This document shows, piece after piece, positions 19,171 through 27,467 of a stretch of 64,000 nt of DNA. This DNA is from Mycobacterium sp. IS-1496. Its GTDB lineage: Bacteria > Actinomycetota > Actinomycetes > Mycobacteriales > Mycobacteriaceae. Made by a program: the position numbers and the translations under genes. Where the stretch lies: NCBI RefSeq assembly GCF_001499995.1, contig NZ_LQIU01000009.1:44611-108610 (forward strand), read 5' to 3'. The notes under the pieces are model-generated. The model made no database searches and was not told where the DNA came from. It saw nothing but the letters and a program-made list of their open reading frames with translations. Each line of letters starts with the position of its first letter. Position 1 is the stretch's first letter.

Positions 19171-19196
19171 CGGCGCGGTGTAACGGATGGCGGGTG

Positions 19197-19220
19197 GCAG
19201 TGCACTACAGCGTGTACTGC
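19197..19220. promoter_or_regulatory. Inverted repeat before the DUF417 gene
   Basis: GCAGTGCAC (19197-19205) and GTGTACTGC (19212-19220) match at 8 of 9 positions as an inverted repeat with a 6-bp spacer, 23 bases before the DUF417 start codon and 26 bases after the peptidase stop. Size and symmetry suit a dimeric repressor operator. The binding protein is unknown. Confidence 0.45.
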
Positions 19221-19243
19221 ACCGCCATTCGAGAGGAACGATC

Positions 19244-19726
19244 ATGTCGACCTTCACCGCACCCACCACGTTGTCCACCAGGGTCCTGCCGGTCATCGAC
19301 CGGTTGGGGACCGCACTCCCCCGCTACGGCCTCGTGGTCGTCATCGCCTGGATCGGGTTGATGAAGTTCACGGCCTTCGAAGCCAACGGCATCCAGCCAC
19401 TCGTCGCGAACAGCCCGTTCATGAGCTGGGCGTACGGCATCTTCTCGGCCACCACGTTCTCGGCGCTGCTTGGCGTCGTCGAGGTCGCGGCCGCGGTTCT
19501 GCTGGCGGTCAAGCCCTGGTGGCCGCGTCTCTCGGCGATCGGCAGCGTCATCGCGATCGGCCTGTTCGTCGCGACCCTGAGCTTCCTGTTCACCACGCCC
19601 GGCGTCTTCGAGGCCTCCGCGGGCGGCTTCCCGCTGCTGTCGGCCACCGGCCAGTTCCTGATCAAGGACGTCGCGCTGCTGGGTGTCTCGGTATGGACCT
19701 TGGCCGATGCGCTGAAGCGCCGGTAG
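19244..19726 (+). CDS. DUF417 (YkgB/RclC-like) membrane protein
   Basis: A 160-residue inner-membrane protein with four hydrophobic segments and the DUF417 pattern (VVVIAWIGLMKFTAFEANGIQPLVANSPFMSW is its core; residues about 30-60 count from the start). The E. coli relative RclC belongs to the reactive-chlorine response, but its biochemical role is unclear. ATG 19244 follows GAGAGGAA at good spacing; the longer in-frame reading crosses the putative operator. An ECF sigma/anti-sigma pair follows 32 bases later and may be part of its regulation. Confidence 0.8.
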   Translation: MSTFTAPTTLSTRVLPVIDRLGTALPRYGLVVVIAWIGLMKFTAFEANGIQPLVANSPFMSWAYGIFSATTFSALLGVVEVAAAVLLAVKPWWPRLSAIGSVIAIGLFVATLSFLFTTPGVFEASAGGFPLLSATGQFLIKDVALLGVSVWTLADALKRR

Positions 19727-19736
19727 ACCGCCTGTT

Positions 19737-19750
19737 GAGCGCATACGCTC
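19737..19750 (+). promoter_or_regulatory. Small palindrome and -10 element before the ECF sigma gene
   Basis: GAGCG-CATA-CGCTC (19737-19750) overlaps TACGCT (19744-19749), a -10 hexamer identical to that proposed for ramB, placed about nine bases before the sigma-factor ATG. It could be a promoter with an operator, or a short terminator for the DUF417 gene. Confidence 0.3.
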
Positions 19751-19758
19751 GGCCCCAG

Positions 19759-20394
19759 ATGACCCGGCAGAGACTCGACGAGAGCGACCTCATCGCGGCG
19801 CTACGACACCGCGATGAGGCCGCGTTCGCCGAACTGGTCGACCGCCACTCACCCTCGATGCTGCGGGTGGCCCGCGGATACGTCCGCACACACGAGACCG
19901 CCGAGGAAGTCGTCCAGGACACCTGGATGGCGCTACTCAAGGGCATCGACAGGTTCGAGGGCCGATCATCCCTGCGCACATGGCTTTTCACTGTGCTGAT
20001 CAACATTGCGAAGGCGCGGGGCACCCGTGAGCACCGCGATGGCGAAGCGGTGGCCCGCGCGTATGGCAGCGCGGCGGTCGATCCGGCACGCTTTCGCCCT
20101 GCCGGCGACGAATGGGCCGGTCATTGGCGTGACGCCGAGACCCCCGCACCGTTCCCCGACACCCCCGAAGGTTCGGCGCTGGGACACGAACTGACCGACG
20201 TGGCCCGCCGAGCGCTCGACCGGCTGCCGGAACGGCAACGGATGGTTGTGACGCTGCGCGACATGCTCGGCTTCGAATCCGAGGAAGTTCGCGACCTCCT
20301 CGACCTGAGCGTGGCCAACCAGCGAGTGCTGCTCCATCGCGGCCGGTCAGCCGTGCGGCAGGTGCTCGAGGACTACATGAAAGACGTGACCTGA
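19759..20394 (+). CDS. ECF RNA polymerase sigma factor
   Basis: A 211-residue extracytoplasmic-function sigma factor. Region 2 (about 25-95) contains FAELVDRHSPSMLRVARGYV, ETAEEVVQDTWMALLK and SLRTWLFTVLINIAK. Region 4 (about 150-205) contains LPERQRMVVTLRDMLGFESEEV. A long linker of about 50 residues joins them. ATG 19759 is the first start after the upstream gene; earlier in-frame codons lie in it. It overlaps the anti-sigma gene by one base (TGATG), so the two proteins are made together. The target promoters are unknown. Confidence 0.88.
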   Translation: MTRQRLDESDLIAALRHRDEAAFAELVDRHSPSMLRVARGYVRTHETAEEVVQDTWMALLKGIDRFEGRSSLRTWLFTVLINIAKARGTREHRDGEAVARAYGSAAVDPARFRPAGDEWAGHWRDAETPAPFPDTPEGSALGHELTDVARRALDRLPERQRMVVTLRDMLGFESEEVRDLLDLSVANQRVLLHRGRSAVRQVLEDYMKDVT

Positions 20395-20630
20395 TGACCG
20401 GAGCGATGAATTGCAACGAACTCGTCGAGCTCGTGACGGCCTACCTCGACGAGTCGCTCGATCTCGAGACACGGGCCCGGTTCGACGTGCACCTGCTCGA
20501 CTGCGACGGCTGCACGAACTACCTGCAACAGTTCCGCACCACCGTCCGGACGGTGGGCCGGATCCAGGACGACGACCTCGACCCCGCGTTCCGGAACCGC
20601 CTTCTCGACGCATTCAGGGAATGGGACTGA
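20394..20630 (+). CDS. Zinc-binding anti-sigma factor (ZAS / zf-HC2)
   Basis: A 78-residue soluble anti-sigma factor with the ZAS motif H33-x3-C37-x2-C40 (HLLDCDGC). In such proteins the zinc cluster can release the sigma factor on oxidation, so a redox or thiol signal is plausible; this one has only the two cysteines of the motif plus Cys7. It has no transmembrane segment. ATG 20394 is coupled to the sigma gene; ATG 20406 is an alternative start. Confidence 0.85.
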   Translation: MTGAMNCNELVELVTAYLDESLDLETRARFDVHLLDCDGCTNYLQQFRTTVRTVGRIQDDDLDPAFRNRLLDAFREWD

Positions 20631-20672
20631 GCCGCCCCGACGCAGTGTTCACCAGCAGGTGCGTTCACCGGC

Positions 20673-21260
20673 TCATCGTTCGGACCGGATGTCTCGGCCG
20701 TGCGGCGTGCGCAATCCCAGCGTGCGCCGCCCGGCCGCGAGCAACGCGTCGCGCAGTTCCGCCTCGTCGACGCCGCCGTAGTCGACGCCCGCGGCCGATG
20801 CGATCCCGGACATGACCAGCGCGGCTTTCACCTGCCCGCCCAACCCGGGTTCGACGGCGGCGAACACTGCCATCTGGCGGTCGACGACCGCACCCCAGTC
20901 GGTGCGGATCCTCAGCAGGGCGACCACGCCGGGGTCGCCGGTGAGCAGGGGGATCAACTCGCGGTGCGACGCGGCGAGCGCGGCGTAGCCGGCGAGCAGG
21001 TGTTCGGCGCGGGCACGGGGTCCGGTACGGGCTTCCGCAGCGTTGACGAGCGCGGTCACCTCGGCGATGAGCGGTTCCATCACAGCGCTCAGCAGCTCGT
21101 CGCGGGTGCGGAAGTGGTGGTAGATGGCGGACTTCGTCAGACCGAGCTCATCGGAGATCATCTGCAGAGACGTGCCGGCCACGCTGTGCTGTTGGAACAA
21201 CCCGATCGCTGTGTCGATGAGACGCTGCCGGGTCGGCCCCCCGGGTGTCTGACCGCTCAC
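20673..21260 (-). CDS. TetR-family repressor, divergent from SDR gene
   Basis: About 195 residues. The N-terminal HTH (TSLQMISDELGLTKSAIYHHF, about residues 30-50) is typical TetR; the C-terminal helical domain is poorly conserved. Start is uncertain: GTG 21260 or GTG 21269 are favoured over the ATG at 21293, which lies inside the operator. A 43-bp imperfect palindrome between it and the divergent SDR gene is its probable binding site, implying control of both genes. Ligand unknown; such pairs in mycobacteria often respond to acyl-CoA or steroid-type compounds. Confidence 0.83.
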   Translation of the reverse strand: MSGQTPGGPTRQRLIDTAIGLFQQHSVAGTSLQMISDELGLTKSAIYHHFRTRDELLSAVMEPLIAEVTALVNAAEARTGPRARAEHLLAGYAALAASHRELIPLLTGDPGVVALLRIRTDWGAVVDRQMAVFAAVEPGLGGQVKAALVMSGIASAAGVDYGGVDEAELRDALLAAGRRTLGLRTPHGRDIRSER

Positions 21261-21272
21261 ACCGTGCACTTT

Positions 21273-21315
21273 ACCTGACCATTCGTACAGCAATGTGCTG
21301 TACGTTTGGTCAGGT
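21273..21315. promoter_or_regulatory. Large TetR operator between tetR and SDR genes
   Basis: ACCTGACCATTCGTACAGCA (21273-21292) and TGCTGTACGTTTGGTCAGGT (21296-21315) form an inverted repeat with 18 of 20 matches and a 3-bp centre. The inner half (CGTACAGCA / TGCTGTACG) is perfect. It lies in the short divergent promoter, 62 bases before the SDR start. Confidence 0.75.
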
Positions 21316-21377
21316 GACGCCTGTATGTCTGGTCGGGAGACGGCGGCCAGGCCGAGGCCACATCACTGAGGAGGACC

Positions 21378-22232
21378 ATGTCAACTGACTTCGGCTCGAG
21401 GGACCACAGGGCGTTCGACCTGTCCGGCAAGGTCGTCGTCGTGGTCGGAGCGGGGCAGAGCCCCGGCCCCGGCATGGGCAACGGACGGGCCATCTCGCTG
21501 CTGGCCGCGCGCCACGGCGCAGAGGTCGTGGCCGTCGACCTGAACGCCGCGGCAGTGAAGGAGACCGTCGAGATGATCATCGCCGAAGGCGGCAGTGCCT
21601 ACGCCGTCGAAGCGAACGTCGCCGACAAGGACGACTGTCGACGCATCTTCGACACGGCGATGGAGACGAGCGGCCGGATCGACGGCATGGTCTACAGCGT
21701 GGCGACCAACCCGCCGTTCGACTTCGAGACGAACTCGATGACCGTCGCGAACTTCAACCTCGGCATCAACGTCAACATGCTGGGCTGCTACTACTGCAAT
21801 CTCTTTGCCGCACAGTGCATGGAGCGTAACGACGGTGACACGACCGGCAGCATCGTCAACATCTCGTCGATCGCCAGCGTGAAGAACGAGCTCGGCCTGA
21901 ACATCGGCATCATGCCCTACGCCCTCGGCAAGGCCGGGCTCAACCAGATCACCGAACTCACCGCCGTGCAGTACGCGGAGGCGGGCATTCGCGCCAACAC
22001 GTTGATGCTGGGACCGATCAATTCTGTCTTGGCGAACCGAGATTCCCAGTCGTTGTTCGGCTTGGACGCAGACGAGGCGACCGCGCGGCACAACGAGGTG
22101 GTCAAGCTCAAGATGGGCCGGGGCAGCGTGTGGGAGAGCGCTTACGCGGCGGTGTATCTGCTCGCCGACGAATCGCGGTTCATGACCGGCCAGCAGATTC
22201 GGCTCGATGGGGGCGCGACTCTGGTGCGGTGA
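21378..22232 (+). CDS. SDR-family oxidoreductase with unusual glycine motif
   Basis: A 284-residue short-chain dehydrogenase/reductase. The nucleotide-binding loop is expanded to GAGQSPGPGMGNG (about residues 25-37) instead of TGxxxGxG; the catalytic Ser lies in NISSIAS and Tyr/Lys in YALGK. It ends with the usual C-terminal FMTGQQIRLDGG. The ATG is preceded by GAGGAGG. Regulated with the divergent TetR gene through the operator at 21273-21315. The last 53 bases overlap the converging P450 gene. Substrate unknown. Confidence 0.85.
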   Translation: MSTDFGSRDHRAFDLSGKVVVVVGAGQSPGPGMGNGRAISLLAARHGAEVVAVDLNAAAVKETVEMIIAEGGSAYAVEANVADKDDCRRIFDTAMETSGRIDGMVYSVATNPPFDFETNSMTVANFNLGINVNMLGCYYCNLFAAQCMERNDGDTTGSIVNISSIASVKNELGLNIGIMPYALGKAGLNQITELTAVQYAEAGIRANTLMLGPINSVLANRDSQSLFGLDADEATARHNEVVKLKMGRGSVWESAYAAVYLLADESRFMTGQQIRLDGGATLVR

Positions 22233-23556
22233 CCGGCGCAGCGGTGAACTCCACCCCGTACTGGTTCAGCGTCACCGGCAGCGGCTCGTCCGCCGACAGC
22301 TGCGGCGTCGACGACAACCGGAAGTCCAAGGCGCTCAACAGCTTCGCCAACAGCGTGCTCGTCGTGAACAGGACCAGGTTGCGTCCGGGACACTCGGCGG
22401 GTCCGGCGGAGAACGGCACCAACTGCGGATAGGAGCGGGCGCGTCCGTCGAGCCAGATGTCGGGCACGAAGTCGTGCGCGAACGGCAGCAGGTCGGGGTC
22501 GCGGTGGAACGCGGGTGTCACGATCATCACTCCGGCGCCCTTCTCGATGGTGATCGCACCGTCACGCCACGTGGTGTCCTCGGTCGTATCCCGCAGAATC
22601 GTCGGCGTGGTCGGCCACAACCGCACCGACTCCAGCACGCATGCCCGCAGGAACGGCCGCAGCCGCAGCTGATCGGGTTCGGCGGCGTCCTCGATCGCCC
22701 GGACCATGGCCACGGAATGGGTGGCCAGTGCGGCCAGCGCGCGCACCTGCGCCATCCCCGCTGCGTCGAAGGCGAACAACCACTGCGGCAACTGGCCCAC
22801 CGGGTCCACCGCACCGCAGGTGGGCACCTCGGCCACCGCGGCCGCCAGCGTGCCGATCTGGGGATCCTCGACGTACTCGTAGAGCCGCTCGAGGAACTTC
22901 GCGCGCTTGCGGTAGTGCGGGAGCGACAGGAACGACCAGTTCCCCGCCCTGCGCAGGCGGAGCAGGGCGTCGGTGATCTCTTCGTCGTCGCGGGCGCGGT
23001 CACCCAGCGCGACCCGGCGCACGATCCGCCACCACGCGGCCATGAACTGATCGGCGTCCATGGTCCCGCGCGCCGTCACCGCCTCCACCAGTTCCTGCGC
23101 CTCCGCGGTGATCACGTCCGCGAACGCGCCGGCGAGCCGATGCATCTCGGCACCCGAGTCGAGTGCGGAGTCGTTGAGGGCGCGGCGCTGCTGACGGATC
23201 GGGCCCTGCGAGATCAGCACGCCGTGGGGCTGGAACCACTCGAGGGCCTTGCGCTTCTCGCGGTTGGCCGGGTGGAACGGGTCGGGCGCTCCGGCGAGCA
23301 CCCGGTCGACGTCGTCGGGGTCGAGCACCACCACCATGCGCCGGCCCGGAAGCACCAGCTCGACGGGCCCCGCGCCGAACTCCTCCCGCAACTGCTGCAT
23401 CCGGCGGACCGCCCTGGCGTCGGCCTGCACGGTTTCCAGTGCCCGGACCGCGGGTTTGCGCCGTGCGATCACCCCGGCGGCGATCGACGCCGAGCCCAGG
23501 TCGGCCAGCGTCGCGGCGGCCCTCGCCCCGGTCAGTCGATGCGCACTCGCTCCCAT
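22180..23556 (-). CDS. Cytochrome P450
   Basis: A 458-residue P450. It has the ExxR motif (ESVRLWPTTP), the heme-binding loop FSAGPAECPG with the thiolate Cys389, and the PERF-like region FVPDIWLDGRA. The I-helix region lacks an obvious AGxxT. No membrane anchor is seen. The start is taken at ATG 23556, 42 bases from the divergent echA2. Its final 17 codons overlap the end of the converging SDR gene. Redox partners are not encoded nearby; substrate unknown. It has no counterpart in the syntenic M. tuberculosis block, so it is an accessory gene here. Confidence 0.85.
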   Translation of the reverse strand: MGASAHRLTGARAAATLADLGSASIAAGVIARRKPAVRALETVQADARAVRRMQQLREEFGAGPVELVLPGRRMVVVLDPDDVDRVLAGAPDPFHPANREKRKALEWFQPHGVLISQGPIRQQRRALNDSALDSGAEMHRLAGAFADVITAEAQELVEAVTARGTMDADQFMAAWWRIVRRVALGDRARDDEEITDALLRLRRAGNWSFLSLPHYRKRAKFLERLYEYVEDPQIGTLAAAVAEVPTCGAVDPVGQLPQWLFAFDAAGMAQVRALAALATHSVAMVRAIEDAAEPDQLRLRPFLRACVLESVRLWPTTPTILRDTTEDTTWRDGAITIEKGAGVMIVTPAFHRDPDLLPFAHDFVPDIWLDGRARSYPQLVPFSAGPAECPGRNLVLFTTSTLLAKLLSALDFRLSSTPQLSADEPLPVTLNQYGVEFTAAPVTAPESRPHRAESAGRS

Positions 23557-23598
23557 GAACTCGCATTTCCCCGGGCCGCACCCTGCCAAACTGCAGGC

Positions 23599-24495
23599 AT
23601 GTCCGAGTTCGAGACGCTGCTGTACCGCACCGATGCCGCCGTCGCGACGATCACGCTGAACCGGCCCGATCACCTGAACACGATCGTGCCGCCGATGCCC
23701 GACGAGATCGAGGCCGCGATCGCACTCGCCGAGCGGGATCCCCACGTCAAGGTCATCGTGCTACGCGGTGCAGGCCGGGCGTTCTCGGGTGGCTACGACT
23801 TCGGCGGCGGCTTCGCGCACTGGGACGAGTCGATGACCAGCGACGGGCGCTGGGACCCGGGAAAGGACTTCGCGTTCGTCACCGGCCGCGCGACCGCACC
23901 CACCGGGAAGTTCATGGCGATCTGGCGGGCGTCGAAACCCGTGATCGCGCAGGTGCACGGATGGTGTGTCGGCGGCGCGAGCGACTACGCGCTGTGCGCC
24001 GACATCGTGATCGCCAGCGACGACGCGGTCATCGGCACGCCGTACGCCCGGATGTGGGGCGCCTATTTGACCGGCATGTGGCTCTACCGGCTGAGCCTGG
24101 CCAAGGTGAAGTGGCATTCGCTGACCGGTGAACCGCTGACCGGCGTGGAGGCCGCGGCGGTCGAACTGATCAACGAGTCGGTGCCGTTCGAGCGGCTCGA
24201 GGCGCGGGTGGCCGAGGTGGCCGCGCACCTGTGCCGGATCCCGTTGTCCCAGTTGCAGGCCCAGAAGCTGATCGTCAACCAGGCCTACGAGAACATGGGG
24301 CTGGCCTCCACGCAGACCCTCGGCGGCGTCCTCGACGGATTGATGCGCAACACCCCCGAGGCGCTGGAGTTCGTCGCGACGGCCGAGTCACAGGGCGTAC
24401 GTGCCGCGGTCGAACGCCGCGACGGTCCGTGGGGTGACTACAGCCAGGCTCCCCCGCACCGGCGCCCGGATCCCTCACACGTCATCGAACCCTGA
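23599..24495 (+). CDS. echA2: Enoyl-CoA hydratase/isomerase family protein EchA2
   Basis: A 298-residue crotonase-fold protein. It has the oxyanion-hole segments GAGRAFSGGYDF and VHGWCVGGASDYALCADIVIAS and the C-terminal helical extension. The family hydrates or isomerises enoyl-CoA; the usual catalytic glutamates of true hydratases are not evident (GTPYARMWGAY in their place), so the reaction may differ. Position after the S9 peptidase block matches Rv0456c (echA2). It converges with a membrane protein gene, the two stops overlapping by 21 bases. Confidence 0.85.
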   Translation: MSEFETLLYRTDAAVATITLNRPDHLNTIVPPMPDEIEAAIALAERDPHVKVIVLRGAGRAFSGGYDFGGGFAHWDESMTSDGRWDPGKDFAFVTGRATAPTGKFMAIWRASKPVIAQVHGWCVGGASDYALCADIVIASDDAVIGTPYARMWGAYLTGMWLYRLSLAKVKWHSLTGEPLTGVEAAAVELINESVPFERLEARVAEVAAHLCRIPLSQLQAQKLIVNQAYENMGLASTQTLGGVLDGLMRNTPEALEFVATAESQGVRAAVERRDGPWGDYSQAPPHRRPDPSHVIEP

Positions 24496-25338
24496 CGGGG
24501 TGCGCCGAAGACCCCCGAGCATCGAGACCACCACACCGACGACCACGAGCGCCGCTCCGGCGGCCAGCGTCAGGTTGAGCCAGTGGTGCAGGCTGTCCTC
24601 GGCGTGCAGGACCATCTCGTCGGCGATCCGGCGGACGTTGCCCTCGGTGCGGTTGAGCGCCGCGTCGAGGTAGCCGTCGGCCACCTCCAGCCCGGCCCAT
24701 CCGGCCGCGCCGACCAGGAGCGCCGAAACGCCAAGTGCCGCCAGCCCTTTCCCACGCCGGCGTGAAACCGCCAGGGTGAGCAGGGCGCACACCGCGGCCA
24801 GCACCGCCAACCCGACGCTGACCCACGGCCCCCACGTCGCCACGGCCTGCAGACGGCCCGGCCGCAGTTCGGGCGACGGCACGGTGACCGGCACCATCAG
24901 CGTGTCGGGCACGTCGAGGTCGAGGTTTCCCAGCGTGGCGGCCAGCGACGGATCCGACAGCATCGGTGCGATGTCGATCAGCCACTGATCGTCATTGTTG
25001 GCCTGCGGGATGTCGTCGGAGAACATCCAGCGGTGCGCGATGCGGTTGGCCTGCGCGAACTGCCCGGGGAAGCCGGAGTTGCCGGTGTACGCCGACGTCA
25101 CCTGGTGCACCAGCATCTCGTTGAGGCCGTACCCGCGGTCGGCCGCGAGCTCGGTGATCTGGTCGGTGAGCTCGTCGGCCATCGCGTCCCGCAGGCGCGT
25201 CTCGGTGGCCGCGGACTCGGCGAGTTCGGCGTACCCCTGTTCACTGACGAGGTGCTGCTGCGCCCACACCGCGGGCACGGCGGCAGCCAGCAGCACCGTC
25301 GTCAGCAGCCACAGCAGGGCTGTCAGGACGAACCGCAC
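24475..25338 (-). CDS. Membrane protein with large extracytoplasmic loop
   Basis: A 287-residue protein of unrecognised family. An N-terminal membrane segment (VLTALLWLLTTVLLAAAVPAVW) is followed by about 140 polar, helix-prone residues and then three membrane segments (about 160-180, 190-208 and 250-275). GTG 25338 is the first start after the upstream ALDH stop, 17 bases away, suggesting cotranscription. No catalytic motif is visible. Confidence 0.7.
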   Translation of the reverse strand: MRFVLTALLWLLTTVLLAAAVPAVWAQQHLVSEQGYAELAESAATETRLRDAMADELTDQITELAADRGYGLNEMLVHQVTSAYTGNSGFPGQFAQANRIAHRWMFSDDIPQANNDDQWLIDIAPMLSDPSLAATLGNLDLDVPDTLMVPVTVPSPELRPGRLQAVATWGPWVSVGLAVLAAVCALLTLAVSRRRGKGLAALGVSALLVGAAGWAGLEVADGYLDAALNRTEGNVRRIADEMVLHAEDSLHHWLNLTLAAGAALVVVGVVVSMLGGLRRTPSGFDDV

Positions 25339-25355
25339 GCGGCGGGACCGGCGCC

Positions 25356-26873
25356 CTACTTGGCCACGCGGCGCGGGCGGATCAACGCGAGCTTGGTCAT
25401 CATCGTGTTCATCCGCTTGAGCGCCTTGGGCGAGTTGTTGTAGTAGTTGCCACCGGCGCCGACGTTGGTCCGCGGTGCGACCACCGTCTCGATCCGGCAG
25501 TACTTGCGCAACCCTTCGGGCCCGCCGAAGCGCGCACCGATGCCCGAGGTCTTCCAGCCGCCCATCGGCGCGGTGGTGCACATCAGGTTGGAGATCACGT
25601 CGTTGACATTGACCCCGCCACAATCCAGCTGCAGCGCAACGGCTTTCGCTCGCTCGATGTCCTTCGAGAACACCGCGGCCGACAGGCCGTAGGGGCTGTC
25701 GTTGGCCAGGCGGACGGCCTCCTCCACCGACGCGACCTTCATGATCGGCAGCGTGGGGCCGAAGGTCTCCTCGGTCATACACGCCATCGAGTGGTCGACG
25801 TCGACGAGCACCGTCGGCTCGTAGAAGCTGCCCGGGCCGGTGCGCCGCTTGCCGCCGGTGAGCGCCTTGGCGCCCTTGGCGATCGCGTCCTCGACGTGCC
25901 GTTCGGTGATGGACACCTGACCGTCGTCGATGAGCGCCCCCAAGTCGTTGCCCTCACCGGCGCCCACCTTGAGGTTCTTGACGTCGCGCACCACGGCGTC
26001 GACGAACTGGTCGTAGACCGACTCGAGGACGTACACCCGTTCCACCGAGACACACGTCTGGCCGGCGTTGAACATCGCGCCCCACACCGCGGCGTGCGCG
26101 GCGAGGTCCACGTCGGCGTCCTCGAGCACGATCATCGGATCCTTGCCGCCGAGTTCGAGGCTGACCGGCGTGAGGCGGCGCGCGGCGCGTTCGGCCACCT
26201 TGACGCCCGTGGCGCTGGAACCGGTGAACTGGATGAACTCGGAGTTGTCGATGACGGCCTCGGACACCTCGCGGGCGCCCTGCGCGAGCGCGAGGACCTC
26301 GGGGGCGCCGGAGTCCTGCCAGCCGCGCAACAGCAGTTCGGCGGTCAACGGGGTGCGCTCGGACGGCTTGAGCAGCACCGCACACCCGGCGGCCAGGGCG
26401 CCGATCGCGTCCATCAGCGCGTTGGCGACGGGGTAGTTCCACGGCGCGATGATCCCGACCACCGACCGCGGCCGGTAGTGCACGGTGATCTTCTTGATCG
26501 ACAGGAACGGCAGGGCCGCCGGACGCGAATCCGGGGCCAGCGCCTTCTCCATCGTGCGGATGTAGTACGAGGTGATCATGAGGATCAGCGGCACTTCCTG
26601 GGCCGCGTCCACGGCCGACTTGCCGGTCTCCTTGATCAGCAGATCCTCGATCTCGGCGCGGTGCTCGCCCAGCCACACCGCGTAGCGGGCCAGCACCTTG
26701 GCGCGACCCTTCGCCCCGCGGGCTTCCCAGTCCTTCTGGGCGGTACGCAGGCCGGCGGCGATCCTGGGCACGTCGGCGGGATCGGTCCAGCGCACCTGCC
26801 CGGCGACGGCACCTGTCGCCGGATTGCGGATGGTGCTGTTGTCGAGCGCATCAACTTCTGGCGTCGCGGTCAT
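25356..26873 (-). CDS. Aldehyde dehydrogenase, succinate-semialdehyde dehydrogenase-like
   Basis: A 505-residue aldehyde dehydrogenase of a different subgroup from the one at 11527-13050. It has PWNYPVANALMDAIGALAAG, catalytic Glu240 (LELGGKDP) and catalytic Cys274 (GQTCVSVERV). The sequence is close to the group annotated as succinic semialdehyde dehydrogenases (GabD2 type) in mycobacteria; the substrate is an inference. An ATG start follows a leader that contains TTGACACCTGTCAA. The membrane protein gene follows 17 bases downstream. Confidence 0.9.
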   Translation of the reverse strand: MTATPEVDALDNSTIRNPATGAVAGQVRWTDPADVPRIAAGLRTAQKDWEARGAKGRAKVLARYAVWLGEHRAEIEDLLIKETGKSAVDAAQEVPLILMITSYYIRTMEKALAPDSRPAALPFLSIKKITVHYRPRSVVGIIAPWNYPVANALMDAIGALAAGCAVLLKPSERTPLTAELLLRGWQDSGAPEVLALAQGAREVSEAVIDNSEFIQFTGSSATGVKVAERAARRLTPVSLELGGKDPMIVLEDADVDLAAHAAVWGAMFNAGQTCVSVERVYVLESVYDQFVDAVVRDVKNLKVGAGEGNDLGALIDDGQVSITERHVEDAIAKGAKALTGGKRRTGPGSFYEPTVLVDVDHSMACMTEETFGPTLPIMKVASVEEAVRLANDSPYGLSAAVFSKDIERAKAVALQLDCGGVNVNDVISNLMCTTAPMGGWKTSGIGARFGGPEGLRKYCRIETVVAPRTNVGAGGNYYNNSPKALKRMNTMMTKLALIRPRRVAK

Positions 26874-26916
26874 AGGGCTATGTTAACCACCCTTTGTGAC
26901 CCAGATCGCACCGGGG

Positions 26917-26930
26917 TTGACACCTGTCAA
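26917..26930. promoter_or_regulatory. Palindrome before the second ALDH gene
   Basis: TTGACA-CC-TGTCAA is a perfect 6-bp inverted repeat, 43 bases upstream of the ALDH ATG, overlapping the stop codon of the PAP2 gene. On the minus strand it also supplies a TTGACA that could serve as a -35 element. Its role is unproven. Confidence 0.35.
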
Positions 26931-27466
26931 GTAATGCGGAGAGGTGTGCGCGCGACCAGCCGGGCGGCCACCGCGACGTAGGCGCTGCCGAGCAGCAGGG
27001 CGCCCACCGTGTCGGTGAAGTAGTGGAACGACATCCCGACCAGGACCATGCCGACCATGACCGCCACCGCCGCGGACAGCACCGCCCACAACCGCCCGCC
27101 GGCCACGAGCACGACCATCCCGGCGACCACCACCAGCGCGGTGATGTGCCCGCTGGGGTAGGCGAGCTCACCGTCGCGGGTGCGGCCGAAGACCCTCTTC
27201 AGCAACTGCGCGGAGACGACGGCCACCGGCGGGCACAGCGCCGCCACCACGGCCAGCCGCCACTGCTTCCGCCACAGCGCGTAGGCCACCGCGGCGCCGA
27301 GGACCGCCACCTGGACCGGCGCCTCGACGAACGTCAGCACCCGGTCCGGTGCGTCGACGGCCAGCAGCCGGCTGTCGAGCGGCGTCGAACCCTTGCCCAC
27401 CAGCCAGCCGAGCGCGAACAACCCGGTGACGGCGGCCGCCGGCCACCAATGCAGCGCAGTCCTCAT
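26927..27466 (-). CDS. PAP2-superfamily membrane phosphatase
   Basis: A 179-residue polytopic membrane protein with the three PAP2 motifs: KRVFGRTRDG (a variant of KxxxxxxRP, with Asp for Pro), PSGH, and SFHYFTD with the catalytic His. The family removes phosphate from lipid or prenyl phosphates at the outer membrane face; the substrate here is unknown. One base separates its start from the DinB-like gene stop, so both are likely in one transcript. Confidence 0.85.
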   Translation of the reverse strand: MRTALHWWPAAAVTGLFALGWLVGKGSTPLDSRLLAVDAPDRVLTFVEAPVQVAVLGAAVAYALWRKQWRLAVVAALCPPVAVVSAQLLKRVFGRTRDGELAYPSGHITALVVVAGMVVLVAGGRLWAVLSAAVAVMVGMVLVGMSFHYFTDTVGALLLGSAYVAVAARLVARTPLRIT

Positions 27467-27467
27467 C

